Notes: generated by a model not told the origin, from the sequence alone. A stretch of 64,000 nucleotides of DNA from Rhodobacteraceae bacterium DSL-40 (GCA_003258405.1 QKPN01000014.1:1-64000), one strand, 5' to 3'. Positions 1 to 9,687 are shown, counted from the first letter of the stretch. A program made the numbers and translations.

Positions 1-25
1 CAAGACCGTCACGCTCACGCTCTGA
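1..25 (+). CDS. 3' end of an upstream gene, probably phage tail region (partial)
   Basis: An open frame enters from the left edge and ends at TGA 23-25, encoding only KTVTLTL before the stop. It sits 10 bases upstream of the DUF2793 tail gene on the same strand, so it is probably the end of the preceding tail-module gene. Eight codons cannot identify the product. Confidence 0.35.
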
Positions 26-35
26 AAGCCAACCC

Positions 36-1112
36 ATGTCCGACGCCACGACCCATCTCCTGTTGCCCTACATCCTCGCGGCACAGGCCCAGAAGCATGT
101 CACCCACAACGAGGCGCTGCGGATCCTCGACGGGCTCGTCCAGCTTTCCGTCCTCGACCGGAATCTGACAGCGCCGCCCGGCAGCCCTGCGGATGGCGAC
201 CGCTACATCGTCGGCTCGGGCGCGACGGGCGACTGGGCGGGGTGGGACCTGAATGTGGCGCTGTGGGCGGACGGCGCGTGGCTGCGTCTGCCACCGAGGA
301 CCGGCTGGCGGGCTTGGGTCGAGGATGAAGGACTGCTGCTGGTATACGATGGCGCGGGCTGGATCGGGACCACACCGGACGTGTTGCAGAACCTCGCGCT
401 TCTTGGGATCGGCACGACGGCGGACGCCTCGAACCCGTTCTCGGCCAAGCTCAATGCAGCGCTCTGGACGGCGAAGACCGTGGCCGAGGGCGGCACTGGC
501 GATCTGTTCTACATCATGAACAAGGAGGCCGCGGGCGACGATCTCGGGCTGACCCTGCAGACCGGCTTCGTCACCAAGGCGCTGGTCGGCCTCTTCGGCT
601 CCGACCGCTTCCGGCTGGCGGTCTCGGCCGATGGCAGCACCTTCTTCGACGGGCTCAGCGTCGACAACGCCAACGGCATCGTCGACCAGCCCCGGCTGCC
701 GCGCTTCAAGGCGTACACGAACTACGACAACTACGTGGGCGTCGGAACCTGGACGAAGATCGGCCTGAACAACACCGACTACAACGATCAGGGCGCCTTC
801 GACGCCGCCAACAACCGGTTCGTGGCGCCGGTCGACGGCACCTACCTCTTCGGCGCGACGCTCATGTACAAGGTCAACGCCAGCACGACCGCGCGCATGC
901 GGGGGCGGCTGGTGCTGAACGGAACCACGGAAATCCGGGGCTCCCTCGGCGAAATCTCTGCCACTCACGTCTCGCTCGCCACCGCGATCTGGCTGCAGAC
1001 CATGGTCCCGCTAACCGCTGGCGATACCGTCGAGCTGCAGGGGTATTTCCGGGTCGCGGACGGCTACTTCGCCGCCGATCACACGTCCTTCTGGGGCTGC
1101 AAGATCGGCTAA
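36..1112 (+). CDS. DUF2793 phage tail/receptor-binding protein with C-terminal C1q-like domain
   Basis: A 358-residue protein. The N-terminal ~150 residues match the DUF2793 family, found in tail fibres and spikes of alphaproteobacterial phages and gene transfer agents (start MSDATTHLLLPYILAAQAQK). The C-terminal ~130 residues, from FKAYTNYDNYVGVGTW to the end, have the alternating-strand pattern of a C1q/TNF jelly roll (GTYLFGATLMYKV, HTSFWGCKIG), a trimeric receptor-binding fold. Inferred role: a host-recognition tip. It is the only recognisable virion gene in the window and is separated from the integrase by the restriction-like cassette, which places that cassette in the accessory position of a prophage-like element. 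It is convergent with the GIY-YIG gene, 44 bases away. The domain calls are from remembered family patterns. Confidence 0.75.
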   Translation: MSDATTHLLLPYILAAQAQKHVTHNEALRILDGLVQLSVLDRNLTAPPGSPADGDRYIVGSGATGDWAGWDLNVALWADGAWLRLPPRTGWRAWVEDEGLLLVYDGAGWIGTTPDVLQNLALLGIGTTADASNPFSAKLNAALWTAKTVAEGGTGDLFYIMNKEAAGDDLGLTLQTGFVTKALVGLFGSDRFRLAVSADGSTFFDGLSVDNANGIVDQPRLPRFKAYTNYDNYVGVGTWTKIGLNNTDYNDQGAFDAANNRFVAPVDGTYLFGATLMYKVNASTTARMRGRLVLNGTTEIRGSLGEISATHVSLATAIWLQTMVPLTAGDTVELQGYFRVADGYFAADHTSFWGCKIG

Positions 1113-1156
1113 ATTCTCGCCACGCTGACGGTACCGTTCCCCGGGCAGTCGCACCT

Positions 1157-2044
1157 TCAGAATTGGCCTGACGCGTCGCCCGCCGCATCCTGGTTTGCCT
1201 CCCAATCCCCGTAATTGCGTCCGTCCGCGAGCTTCCAGAGGATCCGGCCATTGGCGCTCGCACCAATGACGGCCGCAGCCGCGGCAGAGGCAGACGTGAA
1301 GCTGTAGGCGCTTGTGAAGACAAGAAAATCGCCTTCCTCGCGGAGGACGCCCTTCTCCACAAGGGTGTTCCGGAGCGTGACCGTCCCTCTCGGTATCGTT
1401 CGCGTCGTCCGGACCCTTGCCCTCGAACCTGCCGTGACGACGAAATCCCCGGAGGGCCCGATCTCCATCTCTGCCGCGAAGCCGTCGCCCCGGAAGAAGA
1501 ACCGAGGGCTTTCATGGAGTTCAGCCTTTGGCAGTTCTTGCTCCGCGATCTGCTCCGGCGCACGACCGCGGACTTCTCGGAAGAGATCCCAGCCAAGGGC
1601 TCCAACCAGTGTTTTCGTCTGATCCACGAACTCGTCCATGGCTGCGCGGTCAGGGAGCGGTAGCTTGCCCGCGTCGTCGGACGGCGTGCGCGTGTTGGGC
1701 AGGGTCCAACGGGGATTGCTGACGACCCCCCGGATCAGACAAGCTTCGACATAGCGCGCGTGGCTCTTCGTCAGGTTCTCGTCCTTGCTGATCAGCACGA
1801 CCGTGTCGGTCCAGAAGCCTTTGGCATCGCGACCCGCCTCATTCGAGTTGTGATACGATAATCGCGCTCCGACACCTTCGGACTCGCCAATATATGCAAG
1901 CTGCCGGTCCTGCGCGTCTTCGTCGGCCCCGATCAGGATGTACACGCCTGGCCGTTCGATTTCGGGAAAAGCCTCCCGAACCCGACGAAGCTGGTTGCGC
2001 CGGAAGGCAATCGCCTGGATCGTCGACATCGAGATTTGCGCCAC
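1157..2044 (-). CDS. GIY-YIG nuclease family protein (DUF4357-like C-terminus)
   Basis: A 295-residue protein as bounded by GTG at 2044. GVYILIG (about 33-39) and QLAYIGESEGVGARL (about 48-62) are the GIY and YIG strands of a GIY-YIG nuclease-like domain, with conserved Arg and the later SHARYVEACLI segment. The C-terminus (GRILWKLADGRNYGDWE) resembles DUF4357, often fused to such domains. Last gene of the cassette, 68 bases after res. The frame stays open upstream of GTG to about 2101 and encodes a family-like INIFLLDGDPNGIRVAQIS, so the real start may be the non-standard CTG at 2101, 8 bases after an AGGAG motif; an internal ATG is at 2029. Role inferred: accessory DNA-binding or nicking component. 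Confidence 0.75.
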   Translation of the reverse strand: MAQISMSTIQAIAFRRNQLRRVREAFPEIERPGVYILIGADEDAQDRQLAYIGESEGVGARLSYHNSNEAGRDAKGFWTDTVVLISKDENLTKSHARYVEACLIRGVVSNPRWTLPNTRTPSDDAGKLPLPDRAAMDEFVDQTKTLVGALGWDLFREVRGRAPEQIAEQELPKAELHESPRFFFRGDGFAAEMEIGPSGDFVVTAGSRARVRTTRTIPRGTVTLRNTLVEKGVLREEGDFLVFTSAYSFTSASAAAAAVIGASANGRILWKLADGRNYGDWEANQDAAGDASGQF

Positions 2045-2112
2045 CCGGATACCATTCGGGTCGCCGTCGAGCAGGAAGATATTGATCGACCTCGGTTTCA
2101 GTACTGACGCTC

Positions 2113-4791
2113 CTAGAGTAGCACTCGATAATTTCGAGCATCAGCATCGGTCGATTTAATGATCTGATATTCCATGCCGCTGGCCACTGCTATTTGCTCT
2201 GCAAATTCCTTCTTGGCCTGAACCACCGCATTGTCGACCTGATGATCGCCTTTGACCTCTACCACGACGTACTTTTCACTGCCGTCCGGCTCCTCGCGGA
2301 GAAAAACAAAGTCGGGATAGTAGCTGCGAACCGTGTGTGAGTCAGGGTCGATATACTGAATGAAAAAGTCCGACTGACCGTGCGTAAGCATGCCAGTAAA
2401 ATAGATCTTTTTCACTCGTTTCTCTCTTAGAAGATCCCAGAACAGCGTTCGCTCCGAATTGGAATCGAAGCAGTAGGTGTCGAGGTGGAAGCTCTTGTCG
2501 CGCTCATGATCCTTCACCACTGCGTCCGTGCTGCGGACAATCTTGTCCTTGGCAGCCGTGATCTCGTAATATCCGTTCGCCGGGAGCTTGATGAGTTCGA
2601 CTTCGTGCTCTTCGGTTTTTTCCGACTCATCCAGCTCAAAGATCATCCGGAACAAGCGTGGAATAACCTCGTCGTAGAGCAGCTCGTTGAATTCGTTAGT
2701 GATTTCAACGAGCCTATTGACGCCTTCCGTTGTGGCATCCAGCAGCGACTCGATTTCCAATGGCGATTGGTTGAGATACCGAGCGACTTCTCCCACGAGG
2801 CTGAGGCGTGAGAACACCTGCTTCTCGCGGCGCTCGGTAAGGTCGAACGTCCTGCTGGATGACGCACGGGCGGCCTCACTTGGGGTGAGCCCTTCCTGCT
2901 GCGTCTCCACGAGCCGATATTTCTCGACAAGCTCGCTCCATTTGTCCCGAGCGGACAGCTCGGGGAAGAGCGTCTGTCCAGGCGTGACGGTTTTTTCGCA
3001 CACATTGTATTCCTTGCGCACCCGCACCAGCTTGATCTTCACGGGGGGCTCGATGACCTTGACCTGGACGCGCTCCTTGTCGCTGGCGACGTTCTGCAGC
3101 TCGGCAGCGCTGATCCTGAAGTTCTGCTGCAGTTCGTCGTTCAGGATCTCCATGTTATCGTCGGAGAGAAACACATGCCCGGTGTGCTGGGCTTGGCCGA
3201 TGGCGCGAAGGCAGCGCATGGTGGCCTGAAGCACGAAAACCTTGGATTTGGGCTCGCGGAAGAGGCCGACGCCAAATAGGGACCGGCAGTTCCAGCCCTC
3301 GCGCCCCTTGTTGACGAGCAGAATGAACTGCTTCTCCGAGTCTGGGGTGTCCAGACGGTTGAACTCTCGAATGTCGTCGTTCGAGGTCAACTTCTCGTCG
3401 CCGACGTTGACTAGGATGCGGGATGTCGGAACACCTCTTTTCGAAAGGGCCCGTTCAACCGCCGGGCGGAGCTCCTTCGTTAGTTCCTCGATCGTGGCTG
3501 CGAAGAATGCCAATTTGGGCAGCATGCCCTCAGGCTTCAGATCGCCAGTCTCATCGAGGAATTGCTCGACGGCTATGTCGACGAACTCGTCCGTCCGGGT
3601 GTTTCGGTATCCGTGAAGGACGACCTTCTTTAGGAAGCCCTTGTCGATGGCCTCCTTCAGCCCGTACGCGTAGACCACCTCGGGCAGCACTTCTTTGCCG
3701 ACGTACGGTGTGCCGGTGTAGTTGTAGCAGGCGACGACGCGCGTCCCGGCGCGGTTCAGATTGGCGGCGAGCTGGTCGATGGTGGTGCGGAGGCTCGTGT
3801 CAGTCTCCTTGGCGCCGATCCCCATGTCCTTGGCGAGCGTCTTGCCAAAGGCGTGGTGCGCCTCATCAACGTAGATGCCCAGCTGCTCGAGACGGCACAG
3901 TTTTTCGAACCGCTGGTTAGTGGTCAGCTCGGCCTCTTCTTCGGGCTGATCCCAGGCATAGAGGTCGGCGGCCTCACCATAGACCCCGGGCGCTGTCACC
4001 GTGTCCGGGGTCGCGCCGAACAGCGCGTCCAACGGGGTCTTCTCCTTGTGGCGACGCTTCAGGATGATCTTCTGTGTGTTCGAGACCACGATGTTGAAGC
4101 GCGATCGGTCCAGCGTACTGAGCGAGGTGCCAGCCTCCTCGAGGTAGTGGAAGCGCAGGTGGGTGGTCAGGAAGTTCACGTATTCGGGGGGGACGACCAG
4201 CGCGAGGTCGAAGGACTCGATCTCCTTCAGCGACTGGAGCACGGTCTTGTCCGGGGCGAAGACCAGCGCGTTGTGGCAGTAGCGCTTGTCCTTCTCGAAT
4301 TTGTTTCCCAACAGGAACTCGTAGAAGATGCACGTCGCCATGAGGATTGTCTTGCCGGTTCCCATGGTCAGGGCGAAGATGTAGTTGGGGTAGATGCGGG
4401 AGTTCTTCCGCATTGCCGCGAAGACAGCCTTGTACTGGTCCTGCGTCACCGCATCGAACATCGACCCCTGGCGCGCGTCGCCGCCGATGATTCCGCCTTC
4501 CTGGCGGCCGGCGAAGCGGCCGGTCTTCTCGAACCACGCCTTGAAGATCTCCTCGACCTTCGCGTTGTCCATGAATTCCTTCAGGAAGACATAGATCTCC
4601 AGTGCCTCGTACTGAGGCTGGCGCAGGAAGGCCTTGGGGTTCTTGTCCGGGTTGTTGAAGTCCAGAAACTTGCGGGTTAGCTCCTTGTAATGCGTGCGGA
4701 TCGTGCCGCGGTTGCCGCGGTAGAATTCCCACAGGAACTGGAAGAAGGCGAAGTCCAGCGACGCGCTGATCGCCTTGGTGCGCCTAGCCAT
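2113..4791 (-). CDS. res: Type III-like restriction subunit, DEAD/DEAH helicase with PD-(D/E)XK nuclease (Res)
   Basis: An 892-residue SF2 helicase-nuclease. Walker A is MGTGKT at residues 143-148 and the DEAH box is YVDEAHHAFG near 310. The SF2 C-terminal helicase segment includes NKGREGWNCRSLFGV. The C-terminus has an intact nuclease motif: PD at 826-827 and EVK at 845-847. In Type III systems Res translocates on DNA and cuts when Mod finds unmethylated sites. ATG at 4791 overlaps the mod stop by 8 bases, so the two are translationally coupled. Both ATPase and nuclease motifs are complete, so it is probably active. It differs from the classical pair in being downstream of a second helicase-nuclease and followed by a GIY-YIG gene. 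Confidence 0.85.
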   Translation of the reverse strand: MARRTKAISASLDFAFFQFLWEFYRGNRGTIRTHYKELTRKFLDFNNPDKNPKAFLRQPQYEALEIYVFLKEFMDNAKVEEIFKAWFEKTGRFAGRQEGGIIGGDARQGSMFDAVTQDQYKAVFAAMRKNSRIYPNYIFALTMGTGKTILMATCIFYEFLLGNKFEKDKRYCHNALVFAPDKTVLQSLKEIESFDLALVVPPEYVNFLTTHLRFHYLEEAGTSLSTLDRSRFNIVVSNTQKIILKRRHKEKTPLDALFGATPDTVTAPGVYGEAADLYAWDQPEEEAELTTNQRFEKLCRLEQLGIYVDEAHHAFGKTLAKDMGIGAKETDTSLRTTIDQLAANLNRAGTRVVACYNYTGTPYVGKEVLPEVVYAYGLKEAIDKGFLKKVVLHGYRNTRTDEFVDIAVEQFLDETGDLKPEGMLPKLAFFAATIEELTKELRPAVERALSKRGVPTSRILVNVGDEKLTSNDDIREFNRLDTPDSEKQFILLVNKGREGWNCRSLFGVGLFREPKSKVFVLQATMRCLRAIGQAQHTGHVFLSDDNMEILNDELQQNFRISAAELQNVASDKERVQVKVIEPPVKIKLVRVRKEYNVCEKTVTPGQTLFPELSARDKWSELVEKYRLVETQQEGLTPSEAARASSSRTFDLTERREKQVFSRLSLVGEVARYLNQSPLEIESLLDATTEGVNRLVEITNEFNELLYDEVIPRLFRMIFELDESEKTEEHEVELIKLPANGYYEITAAKDKIVRSTDAVVKDHERDKSFHLDTYCFDSNSERTLFWDLLREKRVKKIYFTGMLTHGQSDFFIQYIDPDSHTVRSYYPDFVFLREEPDGSEKYVVVEVKGDHQVDNAVVQAKKEFAEQIAVASGMEYQIIKSTDADARNYRVLL

Positions 4792-6778
4792 TGGTCACGC
4801 TCCCTTCCCAGGACTCGGAGAGGAGGTCGGTGATCTTCACGCGGATCGTCCCGGCGTCGGCCGGAACCTCGTATCGCCCGGCGACGAGGTCGGTCTTGCC
4901 GGGGATGTCGACCACGGCGGGCTGCAGCACAGCGCCGTCGTAGTTCCAGTCGATGAGGATGCTCTCGACCAGCTCGCGCCAGTCCTCGACCGTCTCCTTC
5001 TGCATCGACAGCTTCTGCAGCAGGTTCATGGGGTAGAAGCGCTCGACGAACAGCTCGCCATCCTTGATGACAACTTTTGCCTCGGAGTCGCGACGGAACT
5101 CGAGGTTGGCCTTGTCGCGCAGGATGTCGACCACCTCTACATCGATCTTGTAGGGTGCCGCGGCCAGCTTGAGCCGGGCGGCGAGGTCGGGCTCATGACC
5201 CATGCAGACGAGCGTGAGCTTCTCCACTGGCCGGTTCGGATGCTCGGCCTGGCGGCGCTCCCACGCCTTGTAGTCGAAGCCGGCGATCAGCTCGTTCAAG
5301 TCCGCGCGGGTGGCGATGCGGTTGACCGGCATGATCTTGACCATGCGGCCGTCCTTCTCTCCGTCGAAGACAGTACTGAGTTCAAGAGGCTGGACCTCTA
5401 AGGCTTCAATCAGAAGTTCTTTTGCCTGAACCGGATTGCGAAAAACATCGTATTGATTGACGTTGCAAACCTCGAAGCCGACAAATTTCGTAGCGCCTGA
5501 TGGCTCAGCTTCGCTGCATATTTCCGAAGCAACTCGCGTAAGTCTTTTTGTAGTGATCTGAATTGCACCAAGATTTATGTCAGCACCAATGAATTTTCGG
5601 CCAAGCTTCATGGATACAGCTTGCGTCGTTCCGGCCCCCATAAAGCAGTCAAACACAATATCGCCAGGATTTGATGATGATTTTATAATTCGGGAAAGAA
5701 GCTCTTCAGGTTTTTGGGTGGGATAGTCCTCTGACTCTAGAGAGTTGCTCCCGAGCGCAACAAAGTCAGTCCAAATTGACTGAAGCTCAACGCCGGGCAT
5801 ATCGTCCGCGAATTGAATGGCATTCGGCCGTCCCATTCCGTCCTTGGCCCACCTGATGCGACCCTTGGCTTCCAGCTCGTCGAGAGCTTTAAGGGGACTT
5901 TTCTTTGCCTCGTCGGACAACATGTGCTCCAAGAAGCTCGGTACCGCCCAGTGCCGACCCTTTCCGATATTGCTTGGATTTAGCCCCTTCCAAGTTGCCC
6001 CTGACTCTCCACTCCGAAGCCCAGGCGCAGTAATTGGGCTTTCGCGAAATAGGCGACCATCCTCGTCTGGCTTGAAGTTGGACGCGAGGTACTCTTTGCT
6101 ATAATCAGTGTACTGTTGATTCCAAACGTATTTAGGGCCCTTTGAGTAGAACAGGATCGTATCATGTATATGATTATATGCCCCACTCCCGGAACGAGCA
6201 GTGGTTCTTCTCCAGACTATTTCGTTCTGAAAACTGCTTGCGCCGAAAACCTCATCGAGAGCCAGCTTAAGGTAGTGAGACTTGCGATAGTCACAATGAA
6301 CATAAATGGAGGCCTCAGGAGACATAAGCTCTCTAAGTAGTATGAATCTTTCAAACATGAATTGAAGATACTCATCATTTGTCCATATATCTCCATATTG
6401 CTTTTCTTCAAAAGCGACGTAGTCGGACGATGCAGATGAGCCCTTAACAGAGATCTTGCGTCGGTAGTCCGCTCCCGAGTCAAAGGGCGGATCAATATAC
6501 ACCAAATTTATCTTCCCACGAAAGTTCTTGAGCATATGGCTCATGACTTGGAGATTGTCTCCCCAAAAGATCTTGTTGCGCCATCCAGAGACCTCGGGGC
6601 CGTGAACTTCCTTAAGTTGCGCCGGAAAGAACTGCGTGGACGTGAACGGCCGCTTCCCGCGCCAGTTCAGCATCGGGTAGCCTTTGATCGGCGCGAACTG
6701 GAACTTCTCCACGCTCTCCAGGCTGGCGGCCTCGGCGCCAAGGTCCATCGCGGTCTGATCGGCTTTCACATCACTCAT
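4784..6778 (-). CDS. mod: Site-specific DNA methyltransferase, Type III Mod-like (beta class)
   Basis: A 664-residue N6-adenine or N4-cytosine DNA methyltransferase. Motif IV is YIDPPF (DPPF at 96-99), ahead of the SAM motif FDCFMGAGTT near 374, the order of the beta class. The long N-terminus and the ~200-residue C-terminal extension fit Type III Mod proteins, which add a recognition domain and a Res-binding part. ATG at 6778 overlaps the helicase stop by 4 bases (ATGA) and its stop overlaps the res ATG by 8 bases. The central part (about 5400-6540) looks more AT-rich than the flanks, perhaps reflecting exchange of the recognition region. Predicted to give self-protection and target recognition. 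The recognised site cannot be read from the sequence. Confidence 0.85.
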   Translation of the reverse strand: MSDVKADQTAMDLGAEAASLESVEKFQFAPIKGYPMLNWRGKRPFTSTQFFPAQLKEVHGPEVSGWRNKIFWGDNLQVMSHMLKNFRGKINLVYIDPPFDSGADYRRKISVKGSSASSDYVAFEEKQYGDIWTNDEYLQFMFERFILLRELMSPEASIYVHCDYRKSHYLKLALDEVFGASSFQNEIVWRRTTARSGSGAYNHIHDTILFYSKGPKYVWNQQYTDYSKEYLASNFKPDEDGRLFRESPITAPGLRSGESGATWKGLNPSNIGKGRHWAVPSFLEHMLSDEAKKSPLKALDELEAKGRIRWAKDGMGRPNAIQFADDMPGVELQSIWTDFVALGSNSLESEDYPTQKPEELLSRIIKSSSNPGDIVFDCFMGAGTTQAVSMKLGRKFIGADINLGAIQITTKRLTRVASEICSEAEPSGATKFVGFEVCNVNQYDVFRNPVQAKELLIEALEVQPLELSTVFDGEKDGRMVKIMPVNRIATRADLNELIAGFDYKAWERRQAEHPNRPVEKLTLVCMGHEPDLAARLKLAAAPYKIDVEVVDILRDKANLEFRRDSEAKVVIKDGELFVERFYPMNLLQKLSMQKETVEDWRELVESILIDWNYDGAVLQPAVVDIPGKTDLVAGRYEVPADAGTIRVKITDLLSESWEGSVTNG

Positions 6779-9687
6779 CGGTCATCTTCCCTGAAATTCC
6801 AGTTCTTCGCGTCGCAATAGGCGCGCATGTCACAGTTCTCGCACAGCCGGTCGGGCCGCGCGGCGATCCGGTAGTCCGCACTTTCGATGCGGTGGACGAT
6901 CTCATCGAAGCGGGCGACCGTCTTGCCGATCGCCCGGTCGTCCTTGGCGAAGCTGACATACGGATTCCCGTCCTGTTCGCCGGTGTAATAGAGGTGCATC
7001 CGGCTGACCTTCTGTCCGGTCCGCTCCTCGATGAGGTGGGCGTAGACCTCGAGCTGGCTCTGGTACTGGCGCAGGCGCTCGCGGTCCTTCTCCATGTCGG
7101 GCTTCTTCTCGGACTTGAAGTCCACCACCTCGACAGTGCCGCCTTCGCCCCGGATCAAGTCGACATTGCCCTTGAGGATGTAGTCGTCCTTGACCAGCGA
7201 GATCTCGACTTCGGTTTCCTTGACCCTGTCCCAGTTGCCGTTCTCGCGCTCGTAGTAGCGCATCACGTGCCGGCGCGCGGCTTCGAGGGTGATGGGCGCG
7301 AGGTACACGCGCTCCTTCTTCGACAGCATCGCGTAGTTGGTGGAGAACCAAGCGTCGATGGCGTCCGGCGTGACCGTGTGTTCCTCGCCCCGCAGGACGG
7401 CCTTGTGGATGTCCTCAATGGTCTGGTGGACGAGGGTGCCGAACAGCATCGGGCTGACGCGGATGGCCGCGAACTCGAGCTCCTTGAAGAAGCGGTATTG
7501 CTCGGCGCAGTTCTCGAAGAGCGTGATGTGGGAGGTGAAGGAGTATTCCCGCTTTAGGTTGATCTCCTTCACCTTCTCGAAGGTGAGCCGGGTCAAGTCG
7601 ACCGTCCGCCAGTCCGGAAGGCCATGGAAGACGTCCTCAAAATATTTCGACGGCGATTTGCCGAGCCCTTTGCCGTACCGTTCCTGCGCGGCCAGGACCA
7701 GCAGGTTCTGCGCTCGCGAGAAGGCGGTGTAGTAGAGGCGCCAGAAGTCGAAGTGCTTGATGCGATCCAGAGGCTCGAACCGCGCCTTCGACAGGTATCC
7801 GCCGTCCTCGAGGATCTCGTCCAGATCGGTGTGCTGCTTGCGTGGCACGGCCTCCAGCGAGCCGCACACGACCACCGGGAACTCAAGCCCTTTGGACTGG
7901 TGGATGGTCAGGAACGAGACGCAGCCCTTCGGCGCGTACTCCGCCTCGTCCTCGTACTCCCCAATGCCGCCGTCCTTGAGGAAGCGGAAGAACTGGTTGA
8001 ACAGGTTCCGCAGGTCGCGCTCGAGATACTCGGGGTTCAAGACCGTGACGTAGTGAAGGTACTCGAACTTGGTGATCAGCTTCGAGAATGTGGCCAGGTT
8101 GCGTGCGGCGCGGCCCTTGTCCACGCCTTGCATCGCCTCCTCGTCGAGGAAGCGGGAGAACAGGGGGAACTGAAGGAGCTGATAGAACAGCCCAGAGAAG
8201 GCGTAGTCGGCGGTTTGGGTCAGGACGGCATGGCGCTTGGCGAGCGGGCGGGCCCACTCAAGCATACGGCTGTTCTCCGGCTTCCGAAGCTCGTCCGTGA
8301 ACGCCTTGAAGCACTGCTGGTCGTAATAATCCCAGATCGCCAATTGGGCGCCTTCGGCCCACTGCCGCACCTTGGGGAACTGCGGAAACAGGAAGATCAG
8401 CGCTCCGATGATCAAGCGGATTTCCTCCCGCTCGAAAAACATGTTGGAGCGCGGCGAATAGACAGGAACCCCGTTGCCTTCGAGAAACCGTGCCAGCTCG
8501 AGCACGCGGTCGTTCTTGACCGAACGGAAGAGGAAGGCGACCTGGTTCCAGTCGGTCAGGCGGCCGGAGTCGCGTAGCGCTGTCAGGAACGTGAGAACCT
8601 CGGCGTGCCAGTTCTCGTTCTCGCCTTTCTCGTCCGATGCGCTCAGACGGACCGCGGTCGGCACGTCGGGGAAGCTGTCCTCACGCGGAAGAATTTGCTT
8701 CGGGAAGCGGAATGCCGTTCCTTGCTCCTCCCAATCCAGCCGTTTCATCCACTCGTTGTAGAAGTCGATGATCCCTGGATGTGAACGATAGTTCACCGTC
8801 AGCCGCACCTGCTTACAGCTGTCTGGCGGGAAGAGCTGTGGGAACTCGAGGATGTTGCGAATCGTGGCCCCTCGAAAGCGGTAGAGGCCTTGGTCATCAT
8901 CCCCGACGACGCAGAGGTTACTCCTGTCGCCGGCGAGAAGCAGCAGGATCTGTTCCTGGATCGTATTGGTGTCCTGATACTCATCGACCATCAGATACGT
9001 GATCTTGTCGCGTAGCTGAGCAAGCACGTCCGGGTGCCGGCGCAGTAGCTGCAGAGCCTCGTACTGGATCCCGGAGAAGTCCAAGCAGTTATTCTCTTCG
9101 AGAAGCTCTTGATACTTTTGAAAACAACGAGCGAGGGCACGCACCTCCGGATCTGGCGCCGTTTTAAGAACATGCGGTTCCAAGGCCTCTTCGCTGACCT
9201 TGTTCAACCACTTCATCAGTTGTTCCGACTGCGCCCACCGGCCGGTCTGGTCATCTCCTATTACTAGCTGTGCATCGGCAAGCTCGCGAAAATCCTTGAT
9301 CTTCTGATAGAGGAAGTACTGCTGATCGAACTGGTCAAAAAGGGTGAAACTGCGCCTCAGGCGGGTGAAATCACGAAATTCTTCCAGTAGCCGTAGGCAG
9401 ATCGAGTGAAATGTGCCGAGGTACATTTCATTCAGGTTGAAGCGGATATCGAGTTCAGCGAGGCGATTTGAAACTCGTGTGGTCAGTTCCCGGGCCGCCT
9501 TGTCAGTGAATGTGACGACCAGGAGGCTCTCTGGCGCAACCTGCTTCTCGGTGATCAGGTGAACAATTCGCTCGACAAGAGTGTAAGTCTTGCCGGAGCC
9601 AGGGCCGGCGATAATGAGAACAGGTCCTTCCGCCGCATTGATCGCAGTCAATTGCTGAGGATTGGCGCTGGAGCGAAGGTCTTTCAT
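6775..9687 (-). CDS. UvrD/Rep-family helicase fused to Fe-S PD-(D/E)XK nuclease
   Basis: A 970-residue SF1A helicase-nuclease. Walker A is GPGSGKT ending at K33-T34. VDEYQDTNT is Walker B, VGDDDQGLYRFRGA motif III and HQSKGLEFP motif V. The C-terminal ~250 residues are a RecB/AddB/Cas4-type nuclease: a GNVDLIR then VVDFKSEKK active site, and an iron-staple cysteine set of one upstream Cys (FENCAEQYRF) with C949, C952 and C958. A DNA-end-processing or unwinding-degradation enzyme similar in architecture to AddA-plus-AddB nuclease parts. It lies between the WYL regulator (4-base overlap) and mod (4-base overlap), so it belongs to the restriction cassette and is not a housekeeping uvrD. Function in the system is inferred. 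Confidence 0.85.
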   Translation of the reverse strand: MKDLRSSANPQQLTAINAAEGPVLIIAGPGSGKTYTLVERIVHLITEKQVAPESLLVVTFTDKAARELTTRVSNRLAELDIRFNLNEMYLGTFHSICLRLLEEFRDFTRLRRSFTLFDQFDQQYFLYQKIKDFRELADAQLVIGDDQTGRWAQSEQLMKWLNKVSEEALEPHVLKTAPDPEVRALARCFQKYQELLEENNCLDFSGIQYEALQLLRRHPDVLAQLRDKITYLMVDEYQDTNTIQEQILLLLAGDRSNLCVVGDDDQGLYRFRGATIRNILEFPQLFPPDSCKQVRLTVNYRSHPGIIDFYNEWMKRLDWEEQGTAFRFPKQILPREDSFPDVPTAVRLSASDEKGENENWHAEVLTFLTALRDSGRLTDWNQVAFLFRSVKNDRVLELARFLEGNGVPVYSPRSNMFFEREEIRLIIGALIFLFPQFPKVRQWAEGAQLAIWDYYDQQCFKAFTDELRKPENSRMLEWARPLAKRHAVLTQTADYAFSGLFYQLLQFPLFSRFLDEEAMQGVDKGRAARNLATFSKLITKFEYLHYVTVLNPEYLERDLRNLFNQFFRFLKDGGIGEYEDEAEYAPKGCVSFLTIHQSKGLEFPVVVCGSLEAVPRKQHTDLDEILEDGGYLSKARFEPLDRIKHFDFWRLYYTAFSRAQNLLVLAAQERYGKGLGKSPSKYFEDVFHGLPDWRTVDLTRLTFEKVKEINLKREYSFTSHITLFENCAEQYRFFKELEFAAIRVSPMLFGTLVHQTIEDIHKAVLRGEEHTVTPDAIDAWFSTNYAMLSKKERVYLAPITLEAARRHVMRYYERENGNWDRVKETEVEISLVKDDYILKGNVDLIRGEGGTVEVVDFKSEKKPDMEKDRERLRQYQSQLEVYAHLIEERTGQKVSRMHLYYTGEQDGNPYVSFAKDDRAIGKTVARFDEIVHRIESADYRIAARPDRLCENCDMRAYCDAKNWNFREDDR

